From assembly GCA_023266695.1 (NCBI GenBank), contig JAHFPO010000025.1:1-20029 (forward strand): 20,029 nt of DNA. The letters run 5' to 3'. The DNA comes from Hyphomicrobiales bacterium. Its GTDB lineage: Bacteria > Pseudomonadota > Alphaproteobacteria > Rhizobiales > Xanthobacteraceae. Both the position numbers and the translations under genes were made by a program. Shown here piece by piece: positions 1-7,996 of this stretch; the stretch's first letter is position 1, and every line of letters begins with the position of its first letter. A model generated the notes under the pieces. It was not told the origin of the DNA, ran no database searches, and worked only from the letters and a program-made list of their open reading frames with translations.

Positions 1-297
1 TCAAAAATTATCGCAGGATTGGAAGGCCTGATTTTCTGATCCCGCGCGCGCTCGGGAACCGGCTTACCGCGCTCACCCCCTGACCCCTGGATGGATGCAG
101 ATTCCGATCGATCCATCCACATTCGCCCGCCGTACAACAATTCAAGCCCGTAATTCACCGGGCGTCGGCCGTCGAGCTGTGCAACAATCCCGTCTTCGTG
201 CCAGCCTGCCTCGATACGTCGTTTCCAAACCGGCGCCGCAGTCGATGTGGGATTGAATCGAGCCGCAGGGCGAATTGTTCCTGGTCGGTGAGCCCTC
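1..297. other. Intergenic/edge region without a recognisable gene
   Basis: I see no supported coding region here. Short open frames on both strands have no recognisable content and run into the acyltransferase gene in a different frame. The only structured element is the 9-bp inverted repeat at 88-119. Any promoter for the downstream acyltransferase would lie here, but I could not pick convincing -35/-10 boxes. Confidence 0.5.
88..119. repeat. 9-bp perfect inverted repeat, 14-nt spacer
   Basis: TGGATGGAT at 88-96 is exactly mirrored by ATCCATCCA at 111-119. No T-run follows on either strand, so it does not look like an intrinsic terminator. It may be an operator or simply chance. Confidence 0.4.
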
Positions 298-969
298 ATG
301 GCATCTCCCTTGATCTATCGACGGTTGATGGCACTCGCCTCCCTGCAGTGGCTGATCAGCGCCTTGGGCGCGGGCTATATGATGCTGGTGAAGTGGACAA
401 GCAAACTCGATCGTCCCAAGCCGCCGCTTAATACTCCTGTTATCATCGCTCTTTGGCATGGTCGGTTGGCTCTGTTGCATTATCTGCGGCACGGAAACCG
501 CTCGCTCGTAGCGCTCATCAGCGGACACCGGGACGGGCAGCTCATCAGCAAGGCCGGTTGGTATTTTGACATCCGCACGGTTTCAGGCTCCAGCAACCGT
601 GACAGCGTCCGTGCGGTGAGAGAGCTCGTGCTGCTCGCCCGCGAGGGACACAGCCTATTCTTCACCCCTGACGGCCCGCGCGGTCCGCGGATGCGAGTGA
701 ACGAAGGCATCATTCGCATCGCGCGCTTGACCCAACTGCCGATCGTGCCGGCGGCCATCAGCACCAGCCGAGGCGTCTTGATGAAGACATGGGATCGTTT
801 TCTCGTCCCCCTGCCGTTTTCGCGGATTGTCATCCGTTGGGGGGAACCGTTCCGCATCGGTCACGGTGACGATGACGACGGCGCGAGGGCCCGTCTCGAA
901 AAGGCCCTCACCAAACTTCAGGATCAAGCCGATCAAGCCATGGGGCGGAAGCCGGTGGACGCAACTTGA
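298..969 (+). CDS. DUF374 lysophospholipid acyltransferase-family protein
   Basis: A 223-residue protein of the DUF374 branch of the LPLAT (PlsC-like) superfamily, which transfers acyl chains to lipid acceptors at the inner membrane. The N-terminal third is hydrophobic. An HRDG motif (H77, D79) fits the catalytic His/Asp site of the superfamily, and FTPDGPRGPR near residue 120 is a hallmark of DUF374 members, followed by the usual PIVPAAIS strand. The length is normal for the family. The ATG at 298 places this core correctly, but no strong ribosome binding site precedes it. In relatives the gene often sits near lipid A or Kdo genes; here it converges on queE with a 38-bp gap (970-1007). Its acceptor cannot be read from sequence; a lipid A/LPS or membrane-lipid role is inference. 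Confidence 0.85.
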   Translation: MASPLIYRRLMALASLQWLISALGAGYMMLVKWTSKLDRPKPPLNTPVIIALWHGRLALLHYLRHGNRSLVALISGHRDGQLISKAGWYFDIRTVSGSSNRDSVRAVRELVLLAREGHSLFFTPDGPRGPRMRVNEGIIRIARLTQLPIVPAAISTSRGVLMKTWDRFLVPLPFSRIVIRWGEPFRIGHGDDDDGARARLEKALTKLQDQADQAMGRKPVDAT

Positions 970-1007
970 GTTGGCGCTGAGGGAGTGCGAAGCGCGAGCG
1001 TGTTGCG

Positions 1008-1733
1008 TCAGACTCCGCGTTGATTTCCCCATGCGAGCACGTGCAGCTGCGGCAATACGGTCGCCTCGAACCAGCGGTCGTCCACGACCTTGCCGACCAG
1101 CCAGCGAAAGCGTTGGTTGAGACCAGCATGATCGACGCCCGCCCGGCCGGCCTGATTTGGCTCCGCCGGAGTATGGTTGCCGACCTGGAGATAGACCGGC
1201 AAGGCCGGGTAGCGTGCCGCTACTTGCCGGGCATAGGCATAATCGGCCTCGTCGAACACGACGATTTTGAGCACTGTACGCGGGCCGTCCTTCGCTGCGG
1301 CGAGACAAGCATCGAACGCCGTCCAATCGGTCGTCATCTTCGACGACGGCGGCTTGGGAGAAAGGATCAGCCAGGCGAGATCGGCGAACCAAGGCGAGGC
1401 TACGCTCGCCTGCGTCTCCAACGCGAAGTCGTATCCCCGCTCACGCCCCAGCCTGATCAAGGCCCCGAGCGGCTGGATCGCCGGGTTGCCGCCCGAGAGC
1501 GTCACCAGGAGCGGGCGGCCTCCGCTCAATTCCTCGACCCGTGCCATGATCTGCCCGGGCGTCAGCGCAATCCATTCGTGCCGGTACTCGGGCAGCACGG
1601 CATAAAGCGTGTCGCACCAGCTGCAGCGGAAATCGCAGCCGCCGGTGCGGACGAACACGGTCGGCCTGCCGATCAGAGCGCCCTCGCCCTGGATCGTCGG
1701 CCCGAAGATTTCCGAGATGTGGATTTCGCTCAC
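1008..1733 (-). CDS. queE: 7-carboxy-7-deazaguanine synthase QueE
   Basis: A radical SAM enzyme that converts 6-carboxytetrahydropterin to 7-carboxy-7-deazaguanine in cytosolic queuosine/7-deazapurine synthesis. The start of the protein (EIFGPTIQGEG) is the QueE signature. The cluster motif CDFRCSWC supplies the three cysteines (C33, C37, C40) for the 4Fe-4S cluster. The SAM-binding GGE of many radical SAM proteins reads SGGNP here, a variant I associate with QueE. I chose the GTG at 1733 because GGGAGG lies six bases upstream of it; an in-frame TTG at 1751 would add six residues but lies upstream of that site. This gives 241 residues. No queC, queD or queF is in the window, so the pathway genes are scattered. 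Confidence 0.92.
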   Translation of the reverse strand: MSEIHISEIFGPTIQGEGALIGRPTVFVRTGGCDFRCSWCDTLYAVLPEYRHEWIALTPGQIMARVEELSGGRPLLVTLSGGNPAIQPLGALIRLGRERGYDFALETQASVASPWFADLAWLILSPKPPSSKMTTDWTAFDACLAAAKDGPRTVLKIVVFDEADYAYARQVAARYPALPVYLQVGNHTPAEPNQAGRAGVDHAGLNQRFRWLVGKVVDDRWFEATVLPQLHVLAWGNQRGV

Positions 1734-2216
1734 GGTCCGCCTCCCGCACAAGAGCGAGACTCGACGTTAGTTCAGCCCCGGCCTCGGCGCCACGCTCGAA
1801 ACCGCCGGCCCGCGGCACTCGAGAGCGAGGAAGGGGTGCGAGGAGGGAAGCGATCCAGACTTGTGTTGAACCTCTTCCCTCAACCCGCCCTGCCGCTTCA
1901 TAACAGGCATCTTTCTGTGGATTGAATGAGGTTTCGGAGGGGGGTCCAATCAAGCCCAATACGCCCCTTAAGCGGTCATTGGGTCGCATCGAGACACCAG
2001 GCTTGGCGGAGCGAGTAACTAAGACGCCGATCCGGCATTCGTGATTCGGTTTTCCGGAAATGTTCCGCCCTTTCCAGGGCCCAACGGCCGACCGCTTCAT
2101 GGTTGAAATGTGGCAATAAAAAAGCGAACCTATGGGGCTGCCTAATGTTGTATGTTATCTACTTCGCTCAACAGATATCGTGTCTATGCGTATTCTGACG
2201 CGTATCGATTGTGAGC
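1734..2216. other. Divergent intergenic region queE/dxs
   Basis: About 480 bases without a recognisable gene, between divergently transcribed queE and dxs, so promoters for both should lie here. The part near dxs is AT-richer than the surroundings (about 2100-2200). There is a TTGAAA at 2103-2108, but no -10 box at good spacing. A perfect 10-bp palindrome TTTCCGGAAA occupies 2051-2060. I see no riboswitch or small RNA that I recognise. Confidence 0.5.
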
Positions 2217-4133
2217 ATGGAACCCATGATGCTCGACGCCATCAAGAGCCCCGCCGATCTCCGCTCTCTCAAGGAGAGCGATCTCAAACAGCTCGCGGAC
2301 GAGCTGCGCGCCGAGACCATCAGTGCGGTTTCCGTGACGGGCGGTCATCTGGGGGCGGGCCTCGGCGTCATCGAGTTGACCGTTGCGCTGCACTACGTGT
2401 TCGACACTCCGCGTGACCGCTTGGTCTGGGACGTCGGCCACCAGGCCTATCCCCACAAGATCCTGACCGGCCGGCGCGACCGCATTCGCACGCTGCGCCA
2501 GGGCGGCGGGCTTTCCGGCTTCACCAAGCGCGCCGAGAGCGAATACGACCCCTTCGGCGCCGCCCATGCCTCGACCTCGGTCTCCGCCGGGCTCGGCATG
2601 GCGGTTGCCCGCGACCTCGAAGGCAAGCCGCACAACGTCGTTTGCGTGATCGGTGACGGGGCGATGTCGGCCGGCATGGCCTATGAGGCGATGAACAACG
2701 CCGGGGCGATGGACAGCCGTCTCATCGTCATCCTCAACGACAACGACATGTCGATCGCGCCGCCGGTCGGAGCCATGTCGGCCTATCTGGCCCGGCTGAT
2801 TTCGGGGCGCACCTATCGCTCGCTCCGGCAGATCGGCAAGAAGTTCGGCAAGCACCTGCCGAAGTTCATCGAGCGCCACGCGGCGCGCGCCGAGGAATTC
2901 GCGCGCGCGTTCTGGACCGGTGGGACGCTATTCGAGGAGCTGGGCTTCTATTATGTCGGGCCGATCGACGGCCACAACCTCGACCATTTGCTGCCGGTGC
3001 TGAAAAACGTGCGTGACGCCAGGAACGGCCCGATCCTCGTTCACGTGGTCACCAAAAAGGGCAAGGGCTACGCGCCGGCGGAAGCCTCCGACGACAAGTA
3101 CCACGGCGTCGTCAAGTTCGACGTGGCGACCGGGGTGCAGGCCAAGACGAAGACCAACGCGCCCTCCTACACCAAGGTATTCGGCCAAAGCCTGATCAAG
3201 GAGGCGAAGAGGGACGACAAGATCGTCGCCATCACCGCCGCCATGCCGTCGGGCACCGGGGTCGATCTGTTCTGCAAGGAATTCCCCAACCGCACCTTCG
3301 ATGTGGGTATCGCCGAGCAGCATGCGGTGACCTTTGCCGCCGGGCTCGCGACCGAAGGCTTCAAGCCGTTCGCCGCGATCTATTCCACCTTCCTGCAGCG
3401 CGCCTACGACCAGGTAGTGCACGACGTCGCCATTCAGTCGCTGCCGGTGCGCTTCGCCATCGACCGCGCAGGCCTCGTCGGCGCCGACGGCCCGACCCAT
3501 GCCGGAGCCTTCGACGTCGCTTACCTCGGCTGCTTGCCCGGCTTCATTGTGATGGCGGCGGCGGACGAGGCCGAGCTCATGCATATGGTGGCGACCGCGG
3601 TGACGATCGACGACCGGCCTTCGGCGTTCCGCTTCCCGCGCGGAGAAGGCGTCGGCGTCGAGCTGCCGGCGGAAGGAAAACCGCTCGAGATCGGCAAGGG
3701 CCGGATCGTGCGCGAAGGCCACAAGGTGGCGCTGTTGTCGTTCGGGGCGCGGCTCGCCGAATGTCTCAAGGCCGCCGAAGAGCTGGGCGCCCACGGCCTC
3801 GCCACCACGGTCGCCGACGCGCGCTTTGCCAAGCCCCTCGATACCGCCCTCATCCTGCGGCTTGCGCGCGAGCACGAGGTGCTGGTGACCATCGAGGAGG
3901 GTTCGATCGGCGGGTTCGGCTCCCATGTGATGCACATGCTCGCCGAGCACGGCGCGCTCGAAAACGGCCTCAAGATCCGGTCGATGGTGCTGCCCGACGT
4001 GTTCATCGATCATGACAAGCCGGAACGCATGTATGAGCAGGCGGGACTGAACGCCCCCGACATCGCCGCCACGGTGATGAAGGCGCTGGGGCGGACCGTG
4101 AAGGTCAGTGCCGGCGGAGGAAGGGTCGCCTGA
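2217..4133 (+). CDS. dxs: 1-deoxy-D-xylulose-5-phosphate synthase
   Basis: A thiamine diphosphate enzyme that condenses pyruvate with glyceraldehyde 3-phosphate to DXP, the entry step of the MEP isoprenoid pathway and also a precursor of thiamine and pyridoxal. It is full length (about 638 residues). The N-terminal domain carries VSVTGGHLGAGLGV, WDVGHQAYPHKILTGRRD and the ThDP motif GDGAMSAGMAYEA with its downstream Asn (ILNDNDMSI). The middle domain has the catalytic Glu in DVGIAEQHAV, then YSTFLQRAYDQ and the DRAGLVG(A)DGPTH block. Start candidates are GTG 2211 and ATG 2217, 2226 and 2229; none has a strong ribosome binding site, so the first ATG is a moderate choice. hpnH follows 89 bp downstream on the same strand, which suggests that precursor supply is tied to hopanoid synthesis. 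No xseB neighbours it. Confidence 0.96.
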   Translation: MEPMMLDAIKSPADLRSLKESDLKQLADELRAETISAVSVTGGHLGAGLGVIELTVALHYVFDTPRDRLVWDVGHQAYPHKILTGRRDRIRTLRQGGGLSGFTKRAESEYDPFGAAHASTSVSAGLGMAVARDLEGKPHNVVCVIGDGAMSAGMAYEAMNNAGAMDSRLIVILNDNDMSIAPPVGAMSAYLARLISGRTYRSLRQIGKKFGKHLPKFIERHAARAEEFARAFWTGGTLFEELGFYYVGPIDGHNLDHLLPVLKNVRDARNGPILVHVVTKKGKGYAPAEASDDKYHGVVKFDVATGVQAKTKTNAPSYTKVFGQSLIKEAKRDDKIVAITAAMPSGTGVDLFCKEFPNRTFDVGIAEQHAVTFAAGLATEGFKPFAAIYSTFLQRAYDQVVHDVAIQSLPVRFAIDRAGLVGADGPTHAGAFDVAYLGCLPGFIVMAAADEAELMHMVATAVTIDDRPSAFRFPRGEGVGVELPAEGKPLEIGKGRIVREGHKVALLSFGARLAECLKAAEELGAHGLATTVADARFAKPLDTALILRLAREHEVLVTIEEGSIGGFGSHVMHMLAEHGALENGLKIRSMVLPDVFIDHDKPERMYEQAGLNAPDIAATVMKALGRTVKVSAGGGRVA

Positions 4134-4210
4134 GCCGCCGGCCCGGCGCCCGCGATATCCTCGACCACCGGAGACGTATCTGAATTTTCGTTTGGCGGAT
4201 GAATCGACAA

Positions 4211-4217
4211 TAAGGAG
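4211..4217 (+). promoter_or_regulatory. Strong Shine-Dalgarno site for hpnH
   Basis: TAAGGAG is a near-perfect match to the 16S anti-Shine-Dalgarno. It ends five bases before the TTG at 4223, and this decides in favour of that non-ATG start. Confidence 0.75.
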
Positions 4218-4222
4218 CTTCC

Positions 4223-5371
4223 TTGGGAATCCCTCTGCTGCAAAAGGCCTATGTCGGCGCCTATGTGATCCGGCAGCACCTCGCCGGCCGCAAGCGCTAT
4301 CCGCTCGTGCTCATGCTGGAACCGCTGTTCCGCTGCAATCTCGCCTGCGCGGGCTGCGGCAAGATCGATTATCCGGAAGAAATCCTGAACCAACGGCTGT
4401 CGGTCGAGGACTGCCTGCAGGCGGTCGACGAGTGCGGCGCGCCGGTGGTGTCGATCGCCGGCGGCGAGCCGCTGGTGCACCGGGAACTCGCCGAGGTCGT
4501 CAAGGGTATCCTGGCGCGGCGTAAGTTCGTCTATCTCTGCACCAACGCATTGTTGATGGAGAAGAAGCTCGATCAATACCAGCCGAGCCCGTTCTTCGTC
4601 TGGTCGGTGCATCTGGACGGCGACAAGGAGATGCACGACCGCTCGGTCTGCCAGAAGGGCGTCTATGACAAGGCAGTGGCGGCGATCCGCGCCGCCAAGA
4701 AACGCGGCTTCCGGGTCAATATCAACTGCACGCTGTTCAACAATATGGAACCCGCGCGCGTCGCCGATTTCTTCGACAGCGCGAAAACGCTGGGCGTGGA
4801 CGCCATCACCGTGTCGCCGGGCTACGCCTACGAGCGCGCTCCGGACCAGGAGCATTTCCTGAACCGCGAAAAGACCAAGCGGTTGTTCCGCGAGGTGTTC
4901 CGCCGCGGCAACGGCGGCAAGGACTGGTCGTTCAGTCAATCGGGCCTGTTCCTCGATTTCCTCGCCGGCAATCAGACCTATCACTGCACGCCGTGGGGAA
5001 ACCCGACCCGCACCGTGTTCGGTTGGCAGCGGCCTTGCTATCTGCTCGGCGAAGGCTACGCCAAGACCTTCAAGGAATTGATGGAAGAGACCGAGTGGGA
5101 CAAGTACGGCACCGGCAATTACGAGAAATGCGCCAACTGCATGGTGCATTGCGGCTATGAAGCCACCGCCGTGAAGGACGCGATCACCCGTCCGTGGAAG
5201 GAATTGGCGATGGCCATGCGCGGCGTGCGCACCGAGGGCGCGATGGCGCCGGAAATCCCGCTCGACCGGCAGCGCCCAGCCGAATACGTATTCTCACGCC
5301 ATGTCGAACTGAAGCTAGCGGAAATCCGGCAGGCCGAGGCGCTCGCCAAGCATCCGGCGGCCGCGGAGTAA
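4223..5371 (+). CDS. hpnH: Adenosyl-hopene transferase HpnH (radical SAM)
   Basis: A radical SAM enzyme that joins a 5'-deoxyadenosyl unit to diploptene, giving adenosylhopane, the first extended (C35) hopanoid. The cluster motif CNLACAGC (C38, C42, C45) binds the 4Fe-4S, and SIAGGEPL is the SAM-binding GGE motif. The C-terminal half has the family blocks FLDFLAGNQTYHCTPWGNP and NYEKCANCMVHCG, then EIPLDRQRPAEYVF near the end. At 382 residues it matches HpnH length. The start is TTG, supported by TAAGGAG and by the expected HpnH N-terminus (GIPLLQ after the initiator). The last 57 bp overlap the 3' end of hpnG on the opposite strand. It lies downstream of dxs, detached from the main hpn operon. 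Confidence 0.95.
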   Translation: MGIPLLQKAYVGAYVIRQHLAGRKRYPLVLMLEPLFRCNLACAGCGKIDYPEEILNQRLSVEDCLQAVDECGAPVVSIAGGEPLVHRELAEVVKGILARRKFVYLCTNALLMEKKLDQYQPSPFFVWSVHLDGDKEMHDRSVCQKGVYDKAVAAIRAAKKRGFRVNINCTLFNNMEPARVADFFDSAKTLGVDAITVSPGYAYERAPDQEHFLNREKTKRLFREVFRRGNGGKDWSFSQSGLFLDFLAGNQTYHCTPWGNPTRTVFGWQRPCYLLGEGYAKTFKELMEETEWDKYGTGNYEKCANCMVHCGYEATAVKDAITRPWKELAMAMRGVRTEGAMAPEIPLDRQRPAEYVFSRHVELKLAEIRQAEALAKHPAAAE

Positions 5372-5998
5372 AGCCAAGCGCGCGGCGCGCGCATCGAGCG
5401 CGGTGCGCACCAGATCCAGCCATTGACCCGGTTGCCGCGCGAGCGAGCCGAGCACCGCCGCGACGTCGGCGCTGCCGTCGGGGCGCATGCCGACGAGCGC
5501 CGCCGGCGGGAGCGTCCGGTGCGCGGGATCTATGATCACCCGGCAGGCGGCGAACGGAAGACCACGGGCGGCGGCGATGGCGGCGGCGATATGGGATTCC
5601 ATATCGGCGGCCGCAGCGCCGGTCGCCCGGTGGAGCGCGCGTTTGGCCGCGGCATCGGCCACCGGCGCAGCGACCCCGGCGATCATCGCATGGGTGGCAT
5701 CGGGCAATGTTCGCCAGAGCTTCTCCGACCAACGGGGGTCGGTCGGAAATCGTTCGCGCTCGGAGACAATTGCGGAAGCCACCACCCAGCGGCCGGGCAC
5801 GAGATCGGGGGCGAGCCCGCCCGCGGTGCCGAAGCTCAGGAGCCCGGCGCATCCGCGCGCGATCGCCTCCTCGAGCGCGGCCTCAATTCGCCCACCGCTG
5901 CCGCAGACGACCGTCACGCCCGCGCCCACGGCGATCTTCGCCTCGAAGGCGAGGCCGGTCACCACCACCACGGGCCGCATGATGGAGGTGGCGCTCAC
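5315..5998 (-). CDS. hpnG: Hopanoid-associated phosphorylase HpnG
   Basis: A nucleoside phosphorylase/nucleosidase-like enzyme that acts after HpnH, removing adenine from adenosylhopane to yield (phospho)ribosylhopane, the precursor of bacteriohopanetetrol and aminotriol. The 227-residue protein opens with VVVVTGLAFEAKIA and has a SFGTAGGL glycine-rich loop. It then shows AADMESH, the conserved Met-Glu that contacts ribose in this superfamily, which is the best support for the fold. The start is taken at GTG 5998, whose GTGA overlaps the shc stop by four bases; ATG 5980 is an alternative that would shorten it by six residues. It is the last gene of the hpnO-to-hpnG operon and its end overlaps the end of convergent hpnH, so there is no room for a terminator between them. 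Confidence 0.9.
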   Translation of the reverse strand: MSATSIMRPVVVVTGLAFEAKIAVGAGVTVVCGSGGRIEAALEEAIARGCAGLLSFGTAGGLAPDLVPGRWVVASAIVSERERFPTDPRWSEKLWRTLPDATHAMIAGVAAPVADAAAKRALHRATGAAAADMESHIAAAIAAARGLPFAACRVIIDPAHRTLPPAALVGMRPDGSADVAAVLGSLARQPGQWLDLVRTALDARAARLALLRGRRMLGERLGLPDFR

Positions 5999-7983
5999 AT
6001 GCCGAACGCGACCTTGCGCGCGTTGCTCGCCTTCATGTTGCGATAGCGCGAAAGCGCCCAGAGCGGAAAGAACTTCGCATAGCCGTGATAGCGCAGGTAA
6101 AACACCCGCGGAAATCCGGTGGCATTGTAGCGTTCCTCGGACCAGAATCCGTTCGGGCCCTGGGTGCGGACGAGATAGCTGATCCCGCGCTCGCCCGCCG
6201 GATGATCCACGGCACCGGCGGCGATCAGGCCGAGCACTGCCCAGGCGGTCTGCGAGGCCGTGCTAGGTGCCGGTTCATGACCGCGGTAATCGAGCTTGTA
6301 GCTCGTTCCGTCCTCGCCCCAGCCGCCGTCCTCGTTCTGGATCGAGGCGAGCCAATCGACCGCTTTCCTCACCTCGGGCGCATCGCCGCCGAGGCCGGCG
6401 GCATTGAGCGCGCACAGCACCGACCAGGTACCGTAGATGTAATTCATGCCCCAGCGGCCGTACCAGCTTCCGTCCGCGCGCTGGTCGCGGCGGAGCCATT
6501 CGATCGCCGTTCTCACGGCCGGGCTGGTCGCGGGCTTTTCTCCGAGCTGGGCGAGCATGGACAGGCAGCGCGCGGTCAGGTCCGCGGACGGCGGATCGAG
6601 CAGCGCGCCGTGGTCGGAGAACGGGATGTTGTTCAGATATTCGTAGTGATTGTCGGCGTCGAAGGCGCCCCAGCCGCCGTCCCGGCCCTGCAGTCCCCTC
6701 ACCCACTCCGCGCCGCGCTCGATCGCGCGGCGAAAGCGCGGCGGATTCGATTTCTGCACGCCGTCATGGCGGTCCATCGCCATCACCGCCACCGCGGTGT
6801 CGTCGAGGTCGGGATAATGGGGATTGGCATATTGGAAAGCCCAGCCGCCGGGTCGCACGTCAGGCCGCTCGACCGCCCAGTCGCCGGCAACATCGAGGAT
6901 CTGCAGCGGTTTCAGCCATTCTAGACCCTCGGCGGCGCGCGTCATCGCCTCGTCTCCCCCCGCCTCCAGCAAGGCATGGCAGCTGAGCGCCGTGTCCCAC
7001 ACCGGCGACACGCACGGCTGGCAATAGGCTTCATCGTCCTTGAGGATCAGGAGCTTCTCGATCGAGGCGCGCGCGGTGACGAGGTCGGGATGGCCGCTCG
7101 GATAGCCGAGGGCGTCGAACATCATCACCGCATTGGCCATGGCCGGGAAAATGGCGCCGAGGCCGTCCTCGCCGTTCAAGCGCTCGCGCACGAAGGCCGC
7201 GGCCTTGTCGATCGCGCGCTTGCGCGAGCGCGCCGGGAACCAGGGTTCCGCCACTCGCAGCACGGCGTCGAGCGCGCGGAACAGGATGAACCAGAACCAC
7301 TTCTGGTGCGGCGCCTTGGGCCTGCCACATACCGTCGCCGGCGGCTCTGTGAAAAGCTCGTCGATGCCGACGCCCTTCGGATTTTTCGCTTTCGGCTTCA
7401 GCGCCTGCAGCACCAGGAGAGGCACGATCACGGTTCTCGCCCAATAGGAGATCTTGGAGAGATGGAACGGGAACCAGCGCGGCAACAGCATGATCTCGAC
7501 CGGCATCACCGGAACCGCGCGCCAGGAGACGACGCCATAGAGCGCGAGCAGCACGCGGGTGAAGACGTTGCTCTCGGCGGCGCCGTCACGCGCGAGAATC
7601 GCTTCGCGCGCGCGCCGCATGTGAGCGTCCGCGGGCGAGTGCCCGATCATCTTGAGTGCGAAATAGGCCTTCACGCTCGCGCTCATGTCGAAATCGCCGT
7701 CGTGGAAGAGCGGCCAGCCGCCGTGGGTGCCCTGGATGCGGCGGAGATAGGCCGCGATCTTCGCCTCGAGCGCGGCGTCGACCGGTTCGCCGCGATAGTG
7801 CCGGAGCAGCACGTATTCGGCCGGGATGGTGGCATCGGCCTCGAGCTCGAACACCCAGTGGCCGTCCGGTTGCTGGCAATCGATGAGCGCCTTCGCCGCC
7901 GCCGCGATCGGCCGCTCGAGATCGGATCGCGACGGCTCGCGCGCACGCGCGGGCGAAGATCGATGGGACATGTCGCTCATCAT
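5995..7983 (-). CDS. shc: Squalene-hopene cyclase
   Basis: A monotopic membrane terpene cyclase (HpnF) that folds squalene into hopene and hopanol in one proton-initiated cascade. From ATG 7983 the protein is 662 residues, close to the usual 630-680. The catalytic acid motif is DLDDTA with D392, D394 and D395. Repeated QW-type motifs are visible, for example QQPDGHWVFELE near the N-terminus, GRDGGWGAFDADN and NEDGGWGEDG, and the C-terminus has FYLRYHGYAKFFPLWAL as in other cyclases. Two adjacent ATGs (7983, 7980) start 13 bp after the hpnE stop; the frame stays open further upstream inside hpnE, but that extension has no family sequence. The gene is intact and sits between hpnE and hpnG in one operon. 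Confidence 0.97.
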   Translation of the reverse strand: MMSDMSHRSSPARAREPSRSDLERPIAAAAKALIDCQQPDGHWVFELEADATIPAEYVLLRHYRGEPVDAALEAKIAAYLRRIQGTHGGWPLFHDGDFDMSASVKAYFALKMIGHSPADAHMRRAREAILARDGAAESNVFTRVLLALYGVVSWRAVPVMPVEIMLLPRWFPFHLSKISYWARTVIVPLLVLQALKPKAKNPKGVGIDELFTEPPATVCGRPKAPHQKWFWFILFRALDAVLRVAEPWFPARSRKRAIDKAAAFVRERLNGEDGLGAIFPAMANAVMMFDALGYPSGHPDLVTARASIEKLLILKDDEAYCQPCVSPVWDTALSCHALLEAGGDEAMTRAAEGLEWLKPLQILDVAGDWAVERPDVRPGGWAFQYANPHYPDLDDTAVAVMAMDRHDGVQKSNPPRFRRAIERGAEWVRGLQGRDGGWGAFDADNHYEYLNNIPFSDHGALLDPPSADLTARCLSMLAQLGEKPATSPAVRTAIEWLRRDQRADGSWYGRWGMNYIYGTWSVLCALNAAGLGGDAPEVRKAVDWLASIQNEDGGWGEDGTSYKLDYRGHEPAPSTASQTAWAVLGLIAAGAVDHPAGERGISYLVRTQGPNGFWSEERYNATGFPRVFYLRYHGYAKFFPLWALSRYRNMKASNARKVAFGM

Positions 7984-7996
7984 CCGGCTCGTCGCC

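Noticed and set aside
970..1007. Possible terminator between the DUF374 gene and queE
   Set aside because: Only a weak GCGCT/AGCGC pairing with a long loop and no T-run on either strand.
2928..4013. A 361-codon minus-strand open frame antisense to dxs
   Set aside because: Shadow frame; dxs is complete and conserved throughout.
4010..5149. A 379-codon minus-strand open frame antisense to hpnH
   Set aside because: Composition is that of a shadow frame and hpnH on the other strand carries all family motifs.
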